In this document: positions 25,349-36,599 of the stretch, piece by piece | Layout of the letters: each line of letters begins with the position of its first letter | Numbering within the stretch: the stretch's first letter is position 1 | From: Aporrectodea caliginosa | Taxonomy: Eukaryota; Annelida; Clitellata; Crassiclitellata; Lumbricidae | Assembly: GCA_020284085.1 (NCBI GenBank) | Contig: JACEVL010000130.1 | Span: 3,764,576-3,828,575 of the forward strand | Direction: 5' to 3' | DNA length: 64,000 nt | Translations under genes and position numbers: made by a program | The notes under the pieces: model-generated | The model's input: the letters and a program-made list of their open reading frames with translations, nothing else | Database searches by the model: none | Told to the model about the DNA's origin: nothing

Positions 25349-26985
25349 ATGGCTGGTCGTCTGGTAGGGTTTTATGACCATCCTTACTACGGACGTAGGG
25401 TCGGTTCCTGGGATCTGTTGGCTGATCCGTGGAGATGCGACATGGGTGTGCCGAGGCGGGTCTTCGATCAGCATTTCGGACAGGGTCTGTTGGAGGAAGA
25501 TCTGCACCTGCCAGAGTTATGGAGAGGACTTGGTCTTCGGCCGAGACGTCAACCGACACAACAATCCTCTGGCATGAGCGAGGTATACGTTCAAAGCCAT
25601 GTTTGTAATTGTAAGATATTCAGAAATTATCAATTAATAATGCTTTACCCAATCAGGTGCACAAAAATGTCGCCTTTATAGCGACAGGTGAAACGTACAT
25701 GACACCCCTATTAAACAAGGAGTGTCTGCTTTCGTGGGCGTATTTAGGGGGGTTTACGGGTTCAAAACCCCGAAATAAGTTTCAGAAATTTTTTTTATAT
25801 GCTATTACATGCAAAATACAAAACACTACTTTTGCAACGATTTTCAATGGAACCCCCAATCTTAAAACCCCCGATTTTTTCTGGCTACGCCCATGTCTGC
25901 TTTGTAAAACTATATGCTTCATTGGATCAGTGCAGGTGATCATGTTTTGTTTTCCCTCTCCAGAAAGAACTGGAACTGTAAGCGTTGGGTTACTTGAAGG
26001 GAAACATCCAAAATATAAATATTTATATTTTAATCTCTTTCGTGCTCAAATATATTGCAGATCCTTTGATCGAGAAAAGAACATCCATAAAACTGATATT
26101 TCTAAATATTGAAAGATTATAATAAAAATGTTTAGACCTATGCAATACAAGCACAGGCAGTCCTAACAATGACAGATTTAAATGTGTGCAATTGTATTTT
26201 TAAATTTCCACCATTTAATCATGTGAATTTTATGCAAACGTGCAAACGTATTCAAAATATATTTAACGTAATTCAAAAATGGGAATGAATTAAATGTGTA
26301 GCCTAATCGTAATCAAAATTGTAAACTCCGAATTTCTAAAGCATTACTCTAAAGGTAAGCGCAGAGCACCAGATTATTGACAAACACTGCGTCAAGTCCG
26401 AGGGGTTGTCCAGAGATGGACAAGTGATGGTCTGTGTCCAGTTGCCAGAGAGACGAATGCATTGACTGTCTTCATCATATAGTTACTGGGATAATGCTGA
26501 AGATGACCTTTTTAACCAAGGGGAATTCATTAAACTTTCTAATGCTGCGATGAGAATTGTAGCCAGATATAACTTAAGCATTTGATTTTCTTTGCTGTAA
26601 AAGTTCTAAACACAGCCATGCTTTTATCATATTGATTACATTGAAATTTTGACTGTTTATTTAGGTTGCCAACACTGATGAGCAGTTCAGAGTGAGCTTG
26701 GACGTAAGCCACTTCAAACCAGAGGAACTTTCAATAAAGACTGTGGGCAGCAAAGTCATAATCCATGGAAAACACGAGGAGAAACAAGATGAGCACGGAT
26801 TCATTCAGAGGGAATTCCGCAGGACCTACATTCTTCCAAACGACGTTGATCCAGACACTGTGAAATCAACCCTTGCTGCTGACGGAGTCTTGGCAATTGT
26901 AGCCCCAAAGAACATTGTCGAGAAGCCATCGGAGAAGGTTGTTCCCATTGAGTGTATGGCTGTGGATTCATCGTCTGCCCAGTAG
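25349..26985 (+). CDS. small heat-shock protein, alpha-crystallin family (2 exons)
   Basis: Exons are 25349-25582 (78 codons, donor GTATAC) and 26665-26985 (acceptor TTTATTTAG), joined in phase 0 to give 184 residues. The N-terminal region is Arg/Trp-rich (YYGRRVGSWDLLADPW). The alpha-crystallin domain spans about residues 85-162, from FRVSLDVSHFKPEELSIKT through HGKHEEKQDEHGFIQREF and RRTYILPNDVDPDTVKSTL to DGVLAIVAPK. A C-terminal VPI corresponds to the I-x-I/V anchoring motif. Such proteins form oligomers that hold unfolding proteins as ATP-independent chaperones in cytosol and nucleus. The upstream heat-shock element and TATA box support stress induction. Length and domain order are usual for metazoan Hsp20/alphaB-crystallin relatives, but the exact orthologue cannot be named. 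Confidence 0.93.
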
Positions 26986-28257
26986 TCATAGGGATGTTGA
27001 AATGAGTTTTTTTGTATCATGAAACATTGAGAACAGTTGAGCTGATAGCAAAATTTCATCAAGTAGGCCTACTTTCACGTTATTTGTTTATGTTTTCATT
27101 CTATGCTTAAATTTTTTGTGAGAATATAGTTGTTATGTCTAACAGGTTCTCGTCTAAAGGTCTGTGGGAGAATAAGTAGCTGCTTTAGTTTTGTTGTTTA
27201 GCAAATTGCATTTTGCAAAATGGTTTTGTTTATCAGTGGAGGCATCATGAAAACAACATTCAAGTATTGCAAATGTTTTTTACACGGTTTTCACGGCATG
27301 CAATTAAAAGTGCTTCCTGTTAAAAGGATTTTAGCATTTTTAATTAAGTGTTTTAATTACGTGTTTTGAATGTATTTGCTGTGCACCCGCTTATTCACCG
27401 GTGCTATATCAAATCAAGTTTGCAAGAGTCCGGTGCTCGCTTTCGGTGCCATGTTGGAATCCGGGAGTCGGAGAAAGAAAGCGTCGTATACCTACTACGA
27501 TGGAAATTGTTGGCGACGGTCGTCATTAGCTAGTGCTGCAGGAGCGAAATCAGGTCCGACTAACTTCAGTTTTCAGTCTTAATTGAAATGCTGCAGAAGA
27601 AGGTTTCAGCGCAGAGGTGCTTAGCTTGGCAGGCGAAAGAGGGCAATGAGATCTCGAGATCTTTTGAGAGCTTGTTCCAATGGATCAGCGTAGATTAGGG
27701 AACAGCTGCAGTGTTGCAGAATTTGAGAGCGGATAGGATCATTGAGGTCGATATGGACAAAGGTATAGAACGATGGTGAAGAACGAATAGCGCTTGTCGG
27801 TTGGATAGTGAATTGCTGGCGAATGTAAGTGGTTTATAGGTTTGAAGCGTAATTAGCTATAGGTAATTAAGAGATACAAGTTTATAGTGGATTCGCTGAA
27901 GGTACGTTTAACCCAATGAAGTGATTGGATAACTGGAGCAATATATTTGGTGGTGTTTCGGTGACTGCACGGGAGAGATGCAAGATTGATCGTTATCGTT
28001 TAGATGAGTCGATGTTATAGAGAAGGGTGTTGCAGTGGTCAGGTTTGGAGTCAAGTTAGCAGAAAGCGGCATCCAGTTGATATCTCTAAGATCTTTGCTA
28101 TGTGGTCACTTCCAGCCCGCAGTCTACTATAGAGCCTATATTATATGCACATATATACACAACATATAGGCCCTATAGTACCTGTTTCCCCGAGCCTCAG
28201 ATTCAGGTTAACTGGCTTTGCATCCTTAAAAAGTGTTCTAAATGACAAATAAACAAA
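26986..28257. other. small-HSP 3' flank and unrecognised sequence
   Basis: The proximal part is presumed 3' UTR. A more GC-balanced stretch at about 27.37-28.09 kb looks like a degraded repeat or pseudogene, but no protein motif could be recognised on either strand. Confidence 0.3.
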
Positions 28258-28992
28258 TCAATAAATAGAAGTATATAGGATAATAAGACCTATATAATTA
28301 TTTGAAACTGCTTTAGACGCATTCAACCATTTGAATTGAACTTGCTCACCGTTTTCTATCGGTTCCCTTCGTCTATCGATCTTCTTCTGAGCCTCCGTCT
28401 TAGGCTTATCCGTCTCTGATTCCAATGTCTTCTGCAGCTGATGGATGTACTGAATTGCCATCCGCAGAATCTGAACCTTGCTCAGCTTCCTCCTTCTCCC
28501 GGTTCCAGATGGAAGGTGATGTCGCAGCTTAGCAAACGTCTGGTTGATGGTCTTCACACGGTTCCTCTCTCTTTCGTTCCTCCGAGCGATGATGCTGTTC
28601 GGATATCTACCATTCCAGAAGCTGGTCAAGCCACCACCCTCGACGAAGGCTGACGAGTAGCAGGAACCTGGTTCTTCGTTCTGCACTGCAGGAGGAGTTT
28701 CAGTTTCAACGAACGATGAAAGGTTCTGGATGTTGCGAGCGGTGGTCGGTTGTTCGATGTAGTTGAGGTAGGAAATGTCATTGATCGAAAGTTCTATGTT
28801 CCTATCGTGTTCTTTGGTTGAATTTGTTGAGCAGCGATCGAAGACGCTTTCGTATGGTAATCTGGTGCATTCGTGCGTTTTAAGACACGACGTGGCGGAA
28901 GTGTGAAAGGCAGAGTTCTCTGGGGCAAAACTGTTCCAGTGCCCCAACGGGATCTGGTGTGACTTGCTGTAGTAACCCTGAAGCATCTTCAT
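28258..28992 (-). CDS. achaete-scute-like bHLH transcription factor
   Basis: The ORF encodes 244 residues. The basic region ARRNERERNRVKTINQTF carries the E-box-contacting NERER core. It leads into helix 1 (FAKLRHHLP), a short loop (SGTGRRRK) and helix 2 (LSKVQILRMAIQYIHQLQ), together about residues 136-191. RRNERERNRV and a short loop before SKV are signatures of the achaete-scute (ASCL) family, proneural activators acting as heterodimers with E proteins in the nucleus. The N-terminal 135 residues are Ser/Asn-rich and not conserved in a way I recognise. After the bHLH, a consensus donor (G/GTGAGCAAG, exon end at 28350) suggests the last ~30 residues shown may be intron. If so, the true C terminus lies in another exon that I did not find. 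The subgroup (ASCL1/2- or ASCL3/4-like) is unresolved. Confidence 0.85.
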   Translation of the reverse strand: MKMLQGYYSKSHQIPLGHWNSFAPENSAFHTSATSCLKTHECTRLPYESVFDRCSTNSTKEHDRNIELSINDISYLNYIEQPTTARNIQNLSSFVETETPPAVQNEEPGSCYSSAFVEGGGLTSFWNGRYPNSIIARRNERERNRVKTINQTFAKLRHHLPSGTGRRRKLSKVQILRMAIQYIHQLQKTLESETDKPKTEAQKKIDRRREPIENGEQVQFKWLNASKAVSNNYIGLIILYTSIY

Positions 28993-29136
28993 TAATACTC
29001 CTTAGTTTGATCTACTGAGGATTTTTCCAAGTGGATACGAAACCACTGCGTGATGTTTCCCTACGACTTCTGCCACTGTATCATTGAAGAAGACTGTGAG
29101 GTGTGAACGGGGTTCAGTTGGGCGTAATTTGTCTCC

Positions 29137-29142
29137 TTTATA
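29137..29142 (-). promoter_or_regulatory. TATA box of the achaete-scute-like gene
   Basis: On the minus strand, TATTTATAAAGGAG lies about 145 bp upstream of the ATG at 28992. An E-box (CAACTG on the minus strand, near 29115-29120) lies between them, which would fit auto- or cross-regulation by bHLH factors. Confidence 0.6.
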
Positions 29143-29984
29143 AATAAGCGTTGGAAGTAGCTGCAGGCCAGTCATCCGTAACGCCAATGAGTCCATTCAT
29201 CTCCATCTTAGGCTCCTCCTACTACTACGCACCCATTCTGTAAAACAACCGATGCGTGACTCTCGTTACCCAATAAACCCGTTCACAAAATTGTCTTCGT
29301 CCTACCGCCACGTGAATCCATTAAATGTCTGCGAAGCGACTTCTATACCGAAAAGTCATTCATTGACCTAGAGTTGCTCCAGTGGCTAAGTTGCTCATCC
29401 AGATGTGGTGGATCTCTAAATTTTGCAAATCTAAAACATGAGCCTATTTGGCGAATCTATAACCGTTACTTCGAATTCGCTATTCAGTTAAACATAAAAT
29501 GTATGAAACAAGATGCATAATCGTGGTCGATTATTGTAACAAAGACACATTTGGGGACAGATGGTTCTCTTCTTTAAGATGGCGGATCTCAAATCACAAT
29601 GCGTTAATTTCTGGATGAATAGCCTATGTGTATTTATGAAGGTATGCCCTTGAATGTAAAGGCCTATAATTATTGTCTATACAAAAACTTCTGCAGACAT
29701 TAACTTAAACTCAAATTGCAAGGCATTATAAAACAAGAAACGCATACAACTTAATTAGTAGGCCTATATTGGAATCACTTTTCTTAGTCAAAACAATTGT
29801 TTTTGGCTAAAATGTCGTGTAATTTATTTATTTTTTATCTGTCTCTAAGTTTAAAAATTCAAATTTTCAGAAATTTGAATGCTTGTTTTGATTTATAACT
29901 CAAACTCACACAATGTCATGTATTTATCAGCGCATGAACCTGCACAGCGTGCAGATAGTTTTTCTCTCCCACATGAAAGTTACT

Positions 29985-30200
29985 CATAATCATAATCTCG
30001 GAATTTCTCTTGCACTACTTGCAGCTAAGCGCAAGGCTATAACTTATCCACGAGCGCTGTGTCATGTCAGAAGTGTTGTCCAGACAGACCAATTGGAGTT
30101 CTAACTCCGGTTGCGAGGAGACAAGGGAGAGAAGGAGGAAGAGGTATTCCCTTTGGAACGAGAAAGACTGGAAGGTGGAGGGCAGAAATGAATCGTGGAA
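29985..30200 (+). repeat. dispersed repeat B, copy 1
   Basis: About 200 bp match 40085-40300 in the same orientation. Shared blocks include CTACTTGCA-CTAAGCGCA, TTGTCCAGACAGAC and ATTCCCTTTGG. No coding or terminal features were seen. Confidence 0.7.
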
Positions 30201-31034
30201 CACACAAACAAGCAGACTGACAATCAGACTGATTTATTGTGATTTCAACTTCCGTTTCGATATTTAATGAAAATTTTAAACGTGGCGGTAACGCGGATGC
30301 TTGTTGTACGTATAGAGATTTGCCTGTGGCTATAGTTGGCGGCCTGTTGGAAAATCTGCTGAGCAGGAGAAGAAGAGAAGCAGAAAGAATGGAAACAGGA
30401 GAGACAGAGAGTAGCAGGAAGAGGGGAGTAGAAACAGGGGAGTAGGAGGAGGGTTAGAAAGAGGAGGACCAGCTTCTTGGCGCAGAGTAGACAAGCGTTT
30501 CCTTGTCTTAAAATCTTCCCAGGAGCTACAACTGTTCTTTAATGGCTCAACAGAGGGCAACACACCGGATGAGTGGCCAGCAAAGGCCCATAATTATTAA
30601 AGTTCGCTTCGGTCATACCCCGTGTTTAATGTATCCTTACACATAAGCATCTGCACCTAGTTATATTCATACAGCGCCATTTGAGGGTTCTTCTGGTGTG
30701 CGGCAATTATGTCGTGGTTGGGGTTTCGCGGGGCTTTAATAGGTGGTCATTCATTCGTTCTAGACAATTGCTAACGGCTGAAATTGCCTCAGTTTTTAAC
30801 ATTCGAGTTTCAAATATTCAAATAAAGTACACGGCTTAAAAGTAAGTAAGTAGGTAAGTAAGTATAATTATTCTTTATTTAACCAGCTGACAAAGACGCA
30901 CTCTGGTGCACATCCTATATATAAGATAACAATTAATACTGATACAACAGCCTAACCAAAAATGTCTTTCTCATAAAGAGTTTAGCACTCAGTGACTTAG
31001 GTAATCGGACGTCTGTTTGACCCCTTCCTGCCTC

Positions 31035-31118
31035 CGTCTCCTGTCACCTCTAGAATTCGGCGATAAGTAAAATTGGTGCATTACAGTGAATTCTCTTGTA
31101 TTATATTGTATTGTATCT
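31035..31118 (+). repeat. 84-bp direct repeat, copy 1
   Basis: Starting at CGTCTCCTGTCACCTCTAGA, this 84-bp unit is identical to 31233-31316 and ends in TATTGTATTGTATCT, a LINE-type tail. Confidence 0.85.
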
Positions 31119-31232
31119 CTGACTGTTTGCAATCACATGCTTGTCAGGCATACTTCGTTGGGCGGCGTTTAATATTACACTAATATTCCTCACTTCTGCT
31201 GTGCGTGCTTTTGCAGTATCAACGTTGCACAT

Positions 31233-31590
31233 CGTCTCCTGTCACCTCTAGAATTCGGCGATAAGTAAAATTGGTGCATTACAGTGAATTCTCTTGTATT
31301 ATATTGTATTGTATCTGGGCATTTATAAAGCGCCTCTAGCAGTAATGACTTTTTAGAGGCGCCTCCAACGTGAGCACTCCGAGGAAACAGAAAATTCTTC
31401 AAGCAACGAACAGAAGTGGATAAACCACCTCCAAAAATCTCAGCCCGAATTTTTGGGGAAGGTTATTCCACAAAGAAGGACCCACAGTTGCAAAGGTAAG
31501 ACGTTGAGCAATGGCTGTCCTGGTCCAGGGGACGAAGAGGTCAAATCTATCACCAGAGCGAAGGAAGATTGTTGTTGAGATTACTAGCAG
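31233..31590 (-). mobile_element. LINE 3' fragment (minus) with second copy of the 84-bp repeat at its tail
   Basis: Minus-strand reading with frameshifts gives RSGDRFDLFVPWTRTAIAQR, FATVGPSLWNNLPQ and a decayed terminal block, the same C-terminal signature as the other CR1/L2-like fragments. The 84-bp unit at 31233-31316 lies at its 3' end. Confidence 0.7.
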
Positions 31591-32162
31591 CGCTATGTAA
31601 AGGACCCGCTACTTTCGGTTTTCTTGCTGCTATTGTTCGTTTGACAGGACCTGGTATCGAACAAACAATTGGACAAAATAGAATTTAAATTTATTAATGT
31701 ATTATAAAAAATTATAGTTGGCACGTGAAGGAGCTTGTACAAGCCTACCCGTCACTGCATCAGTTTTGCACCATTTATAAGAAGTTTTGCACAATTTACG
31801 ATTACAATATTATTTACACAGTTTATGCTGTCAATTCCTCCCTTTTCTACGAGAAAGTCACGAAAGTTGTTTTTATGTTCGAAACTTCTTTGAGCTCAAT
31901 ATTACCGAGTAATCAATCAGCTATAGTAATTCGGAAACTGCCTCAATTCTCGATATCAACGGTGAAGATCGAAAATGATGCATCATTAGGCACAGCAAAC
32001 AAACTGGAAGTGACCTTGTTGAACATGAAATGACAGAATACTAGTCTGCAACTCTGCACTCGATTCGTATTTACATGTAGATCATTCAAATGTTTATAGT
32101 GAAAACTAATACGTTTAAAAAGCAGCCGTTTCAGAGACAATACTAATCTTTCTTGCATTGAA

Positions 32163-32215
32163 AAAGCAGAAGAAAAAGAAGAAGAAGAGGAGGAGAAGGA
32201 GGAAGAAGAGGAGGA
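32163..32215. repeat. (GAA/GAG)n purine run
   Basis: An imperfect AAGAAG/GAGGAG tract lies immediately beside the SINE-A body at 32216. It is probably the expanded tail of that element. Confidence 0.8.
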
Positions 32216-32345
32216 GTCCCTTAAGCTAGCCCTGAGGCAGCCATGGGTATGCAGTGTTAGCGACTTCATTTTCTTAGCCACGGCGTATGAGGGCGGATGG
32301 CCAGCCCTCGCCGCCTGCATTGATGATCCAGTAAACTGGTCAAAT
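32216..32345 (-). repeat. SINE-A body fragment
   Basis: In reverse orientation this matches 2047-2170 and 20621-20780 (CCCTGAGGCAGCCATGGGTA, TTCTTAGCCACGGCGTATGA, GGATGGCCAGCCCTC). The head is missing. Confidence 0.7.
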
Positions 32346-32689
32346 ATAACAGACGATTTCATTCGAGTAGGCCTATCACTTGTAAAGAAGAGCTCAGTAA
32401 GAATTATAAACTACGATAAAAAATATGAAGAGCAAAGCAATCGACATTTCAAGAAAACACATGGAGAAGTTGAGTGAACAGGGCTAGTTTATGTAAGAAA
32501 TCATGTTGCTGTACACTATTTGATTACGAGCTGTTTTCAAACAACAAGGCTGCAATCACACAGAATGGTTATAGTGACTGTAAAAATTCCTCAACTCATT
32601 TATCGAGACATTAGGTCTTGAGCAAAATCTAATCTATTAGGGGTGTCCACAGTGTAGTGCTATATAAATTGATAGATACTATACAACAT

Positions 32690-32930
32690 CACTGGCGTGA
32701 AGAGCAGTAGGTAGCGAGATCGGTTCCCGTACCCTCCCAAAGGTCCACTCAGCCTAGCATTCGCGAGATGGCGCGTTGGTAAAATGAGATGGGCGCCTTG
32801 CATGCCTGCCGTATACAGTTAAATTCGACTCCTGTAATAACTTGTGATCATCCGTTCATACAGATTTGTAATCATCATGCGTTATGTCAGTTTGAAATTA
32901 AACGAAGATTATTATTATTATTATCAATTT
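32690..32930 (+). repeat. SINE-like repeat with (TTA)n tail
   Basis: A GC-balanced island (AGATCGGTTCCCGTACCC, GCGAGATGGCGCGTTGG, GGGCGCCTTGCATGCC) in AT-rich surroundings ends in ATTATTATTATTATTATC. The GGCGCGTTGG block is shared with the SINE at 43978. The promoter boxes are too degraded to be sure. Confidence 0.45.
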
Positions 32931-33586
32931 TTTAAAGTTTCATTAGTATCGAAAGTTAAAAAGAATGAATATACTGGTTTAAAGCTTAAAGCTTTAATTT
33001 GTTGGTTCAACCAAATTATGGCGTCTTAGTTTTACTTTGGGGAAGGCAGAAGTAGCTATAGTTTTAATGCAGTCCCAAACTCGATTGAAATCACCCTTTC
33101 CGCTGTTTTTTCATAGACTTTCTTCGGAGCAACGACCTCCAAGACTTCACCATTCAGAGACGTCTTAATTGAGGCTGGATACAAATTTGTTCTGTAGAAT
33201 GTAAGTTGTGCAGAATTCCTGTCGGATGAAACCATGAAACCATAATAAGTAGGCCTATAATAATAATAGTAATGATTAGTAAATTTCTAATTTTCTTCGG
33301 CCGTCATGGCAACTAAGACATTGAATGGACTTTCTCTATGACGACACTTTATATTTATTGACATTCACTTATGACGTAGTTTTCGTTACCTTGGAGATTT
33401 TTTTTATTTAATTGTCATACCTGATATGTATACCCATAATGCACCGAAAAACTATATCTATAACATTCTGGTTACATTGAAGTTAGCCTATTGTAGCAAA
33501 TAATGCACATAGCATTAGCACTGTAGAGGACTTACCCAATCGAGTGACACATGTAATCTGAAACTGACAAGTGGCTTATTAAAGCC

Positions 33587-33649
33587 ATCTAAAAGACATG
33601 GATGTGTCCTAAAACGCACCGTTTTAGGATACATCCTTGTCTTTTAGAT
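33587..33649. repeat. 29-bp near-perfect hairpin
   Basis: Arms 33587-33615 and 33621-33649 pair at 27 of 29 positions around a 5-nt loop (GCACC). Imperfect pairing extends outward past GGCTTATTAAAGC and TTCCTAATAACC. It could be a pre-miRNA-like stem or the remnant of a foldback MITE. Confidence 0.8.
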
Positions 33650-34668
33650 TTTCCTAATAACCTGTCTTTGTAGCGGTTGGCAATTGCACATTGACTACTT
33701 CTACACAAACACATCACAAACACAATCATGTAAGTAATTTCTTTCCAAATCTATTTCAATGTTTTACCCACTACCAATTGGTGCTTTGCATATCCTCCAT
33801 CGGTATCGAGCAATGAGAGCTATTAGTTTTTTTACCTATAGATAGTCAAGAATCTATACTGTATTTGGACGGAAGTGCCGTACTTGAACTTGTTTCTCGG
33901 GGAGATGGTAACATTTGCGATGAACAATAGGCGTACCAGATGGTTGAGAGCAAGGCCTGTCATAATCTCCAACAGGAACGAGGTAGGGCACTTGAAGCTC
34001 AGTCATATGGGATTCATAAGTACTACTGATGACATTGCTGTTGGCGAAACTTATTCGCTGGCAATCCTAAGGAAGCGTTCCCCTTTTTCTCGTCAGATCA
34101 CCCCATTCGTCTGCATGTCTAAGTCTGTCTGTCCGTGCATAGTAGGCTATTGTTAGCCACTTTTATTATGCCTTAAGCATAGCCATCTAGGTCTTTGACC
34201 CTGTGTATATTCGCACACGAGCAGCCTATAATAACACCGGGATTACGGTTTCAGTGACGTCATTAGCAGTGCTACCACTGCTTGTGATTTTTCCCAAGAT
34301 CTTGAGATTTGGGGATTTTGCATAGTGGTAACAATCTTGGGATTTTTCTAAGGTTTGTAGACTAGTTTTAACCTTACTTTCCAACAGTGTTGGGTAAACT
34401 CACACAAGAAATGAGTTAAATCAAAACTCAACTCATGCACCTCAAAATGAGTATAAACTCAAACTCAACTCATCCTAAGTGAAATGAGTTAACTCAAACT
34501 CAGTTGTTAAATGAGTTAACTCATCAACTCACTTGTCTCATACCAGCACGTTCTAATCGAACGTTGTACAAATACACAGTTACCAGGAAATGGTATCATC
34601 AGTTTATTATTACTAGCATAACTGTTATTATTATTAATGGGATAATGGATAAATCAGGTTATTATTAC

Positions 34669-36264
34669 TGTAATGATCTATAAAATCCTTACTAGAGGTT
34701 ATTTTTAGAATTGCTTGTGTCTGTCCCCTGAGACCTCTAGCGGTAGAAACGTGGCGAGCCGATGAAACGATGGTGTCGTGCTTGGCCTCGGTAGTTTCGC
34801 CGTTGATAGCATTATTATTGGGATTTTCCTTCAGCCTCTGATCACGCGCTAGTCACGCCTGGTACAGCAGCAGAACCACTGACTCATCCCCTACGTCATC
34901 GATTTTCTGTCTTATTTCGTGTCCATATAAGGTTAGCATTTGAGGCTGATCGCTGATTGGTAGAAGTGGTGTTAAGAGCGCTTGCTGCCATCTAAATTTG
35001 TCACTTGCTGCCGAGACGTCCTAGAGGTTAGATCCCGTAACGATGGATTACTATGGAGTCGTCGCCAAGTCGTCCGAGAGATCATTTCTGTCTGAGTCCC
35101 CGTTTTCGAAGTAGATTAGATAAGGAATTGAGAAACACTTGCGTTAGTCTCTTCCTAGGAGTTAAATAGTCCGCTATAGAAGTTTAAAGTAGAAGCGAGT
35201 ACGGTTGGAATAATATTGTCGATTGTCTGAATTGCGAGGAAATGTGAACTCGTAACGGGATTTTATCGTATTCGCTGGATTACTCTCTTACGTCGTATTC
35301 GCTTATTCGCTGGATTATCTTCCGTCTTCGTAAATCATAATTGCCTTGGATTATTAATCATGTCCTTTGTTCCAAAGATGGGTAAATAATCATCTGTTTC
35401 TTTGAATTGATTGTAATTGCAAGTCACTGCCAGTAGAAACTGCATAGGATTAAGTTAAATGTTTTACTTGAATTGCTGTATATAATTGAGACTGTTCGTT
35501 GCATAATTTTTAATAATAATTTCTAACTATGTCTCGTGAATCATTGCATTCTTTGGAAGTAAGTGAGCAAGGTGAAGTCAGGCCTCTTTCACCAGAGTCG
35601 ATTCGAGCCTCTATTCTTGAACGTTTGTTGGAAGGTATAGAAAAGGTGACTGAAGGACAGAATAACTTAGACACACGACTAAATGACCGACTAACTGACG
35701 TCACTGCTGGACAAAATAATCTAAATGACGGACAGTCTGAAATAAGACAAAGACTAGGAGACCTGTTCGAAGGGCAGTCAGAATTGTCTAGATCCCACTT
35801 TGAATTGTCTAGAACCCAATCTGAATTGTCGAGAACTCAAAGAGACCAGAGAAGTCTGTTGAATAGAATAGAAGTCCTAGAAGAAGAGAGAAAAGTAAGT
35901 AAGGAAGTGAGTACCACTACGAACCCTGACTTTTCGGAACCTCAACCGGAAGTTGCCGAACTCCCTTCCGCCGCAGCCTTACCCTTGGAAACCTTCGTCA
36001 AGAAACCCATAATAGCAGAATCGGATGGATTTGAACCCGAAACTCTAGGCCCACGCAGGAGCACTAGATTAAAGGATCGGCCACAGCCTGATTACCGTTT
36101 CCCTGTGAAACCTGGATTTAGAAAGGAAACTGGTGCCAGACCTAAAGACTGCTCTACATTATCGAACATCAACAGAACTCAAATCTCACTTCAAAACGTT
36201 ACCACTCCTTTACATAAACCGCCTGTAGTAGCGCACAGTCGGGGAGGAGATGGCGAACGTCACA
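34669..36264 (+). mobile_element. putative solo LTR inside the hAT-type element
   Basis: TGTAATGATC at the left and GGCGAACGTCACA at the right give TG...CA ends, flanked by the 4-bp duplication TTAC (34665-34668 and 36265-36268). A possible TATA (CATATAAGG, about 34925) precedes the ORF at 35529. No internal region or second LTR is present. The boundaries are inferred from these short features and from analogy with the LTR at 55753-56870. Confidence 0.6.
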
Positions 36265-36281
36265 TTACTGAGTCAAAGTAA
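35529..36281 (+). CDS. LTR-encoded gag-leader-like ORF
   Basis: The 250-residue ORF has a strongly heptad-like, Gln/Arg/Asn-rich coiled-coil region (residues 20-130, repeated EGQ/AGQ-NNL and ELSR-TQSELSR units), then a linker. A motif RRSTRLKDRPQPDYRFP follows, and the tail is GG-rich near the LTR end. The LTR-encoded gag start at 51967-56232 has the same order: a helical N terminus, then PRRSARLMSKAPKSYTLP, then a GG-containing block at the LTR edge. I therefore read it as the N-terminal gag segment of another LTR family, now cut off by solo-LTR formation; the stop lies 17 bases beyond the proposed LTR end. A cellular gene is unlikely in this context. Confidence 0.55.
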   Translation: MSRESLHSLEVSEQGEVRPLSPESIRASILERLLEGIEKVTEGQNNLDTRLNDRLTDVTAGQNNLNDGQSEIRQRLGDLFEGQSELSRSHFELSRTQSELSRTQRDQRSLLNRIEVLEEERKVSKEVSTTTNPDFSEPQPEVAELPSAAALPLETFVKKPIIAESDGFEPETLGPRRSTRLKDRPQPDYRFPVKPGFRKETGARPKDCSTLSNINRTQISLQNVTTPLHKPPVVAHSRGGDGERHITESK

Positions 36282-36599
36282 ACACCACAGTCCACATGTT
36301 TCACATCTCAAACATGACTGGTATTAGCTTTAAGCAGAAGTTTTTAAAAGTTGGTGTGTGACAGCCTGTTCCGATATTTAAAAAACCGGCTTGTTTCAAC
36401 ATAATATGTGCCGAGTGAGTTGAGTTTGAAATAATTGAGTTATAACTCAAACTCACAGAAAATATGAGTTAACTCAAACTCATAACTCACACTCTTTAAG
36501 ATGAGTTAACTCAAACTCATAAATCACAGCAAGTGAGTTAACTCGTGAGTTTAAACTCATCTGAGTTAACTCATACCCAACACTGCTTTCCAACAGTTG

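Larger units (their letters stand above)
34385..36585. mobile_element. hAT-type non-autonomous element carrying an inserted solo LTR
   Basis: Termini are CAGTGTTGGGTAAACTCA and TGAGTTAACTCATACCCAACACTG-type, within an 8-bp target duplication CTTTCCAA (34377-34384 and 36586-36593). The subterminal regions (34395-34530 and 36415-36575) consist of irregular repeats of GAGTTAACTCAAACTCA on both strands. Removing the LTR insertion at 34669-36264 leaves about 600 bp with no transposase, i.e. a MITE-sized hAT derivative. Confidence 0.85.

Noticed and set aside
33875..34156. 93-residue plus-strand ORF
   Set aside because: No recognisable motif and no supporting signals.
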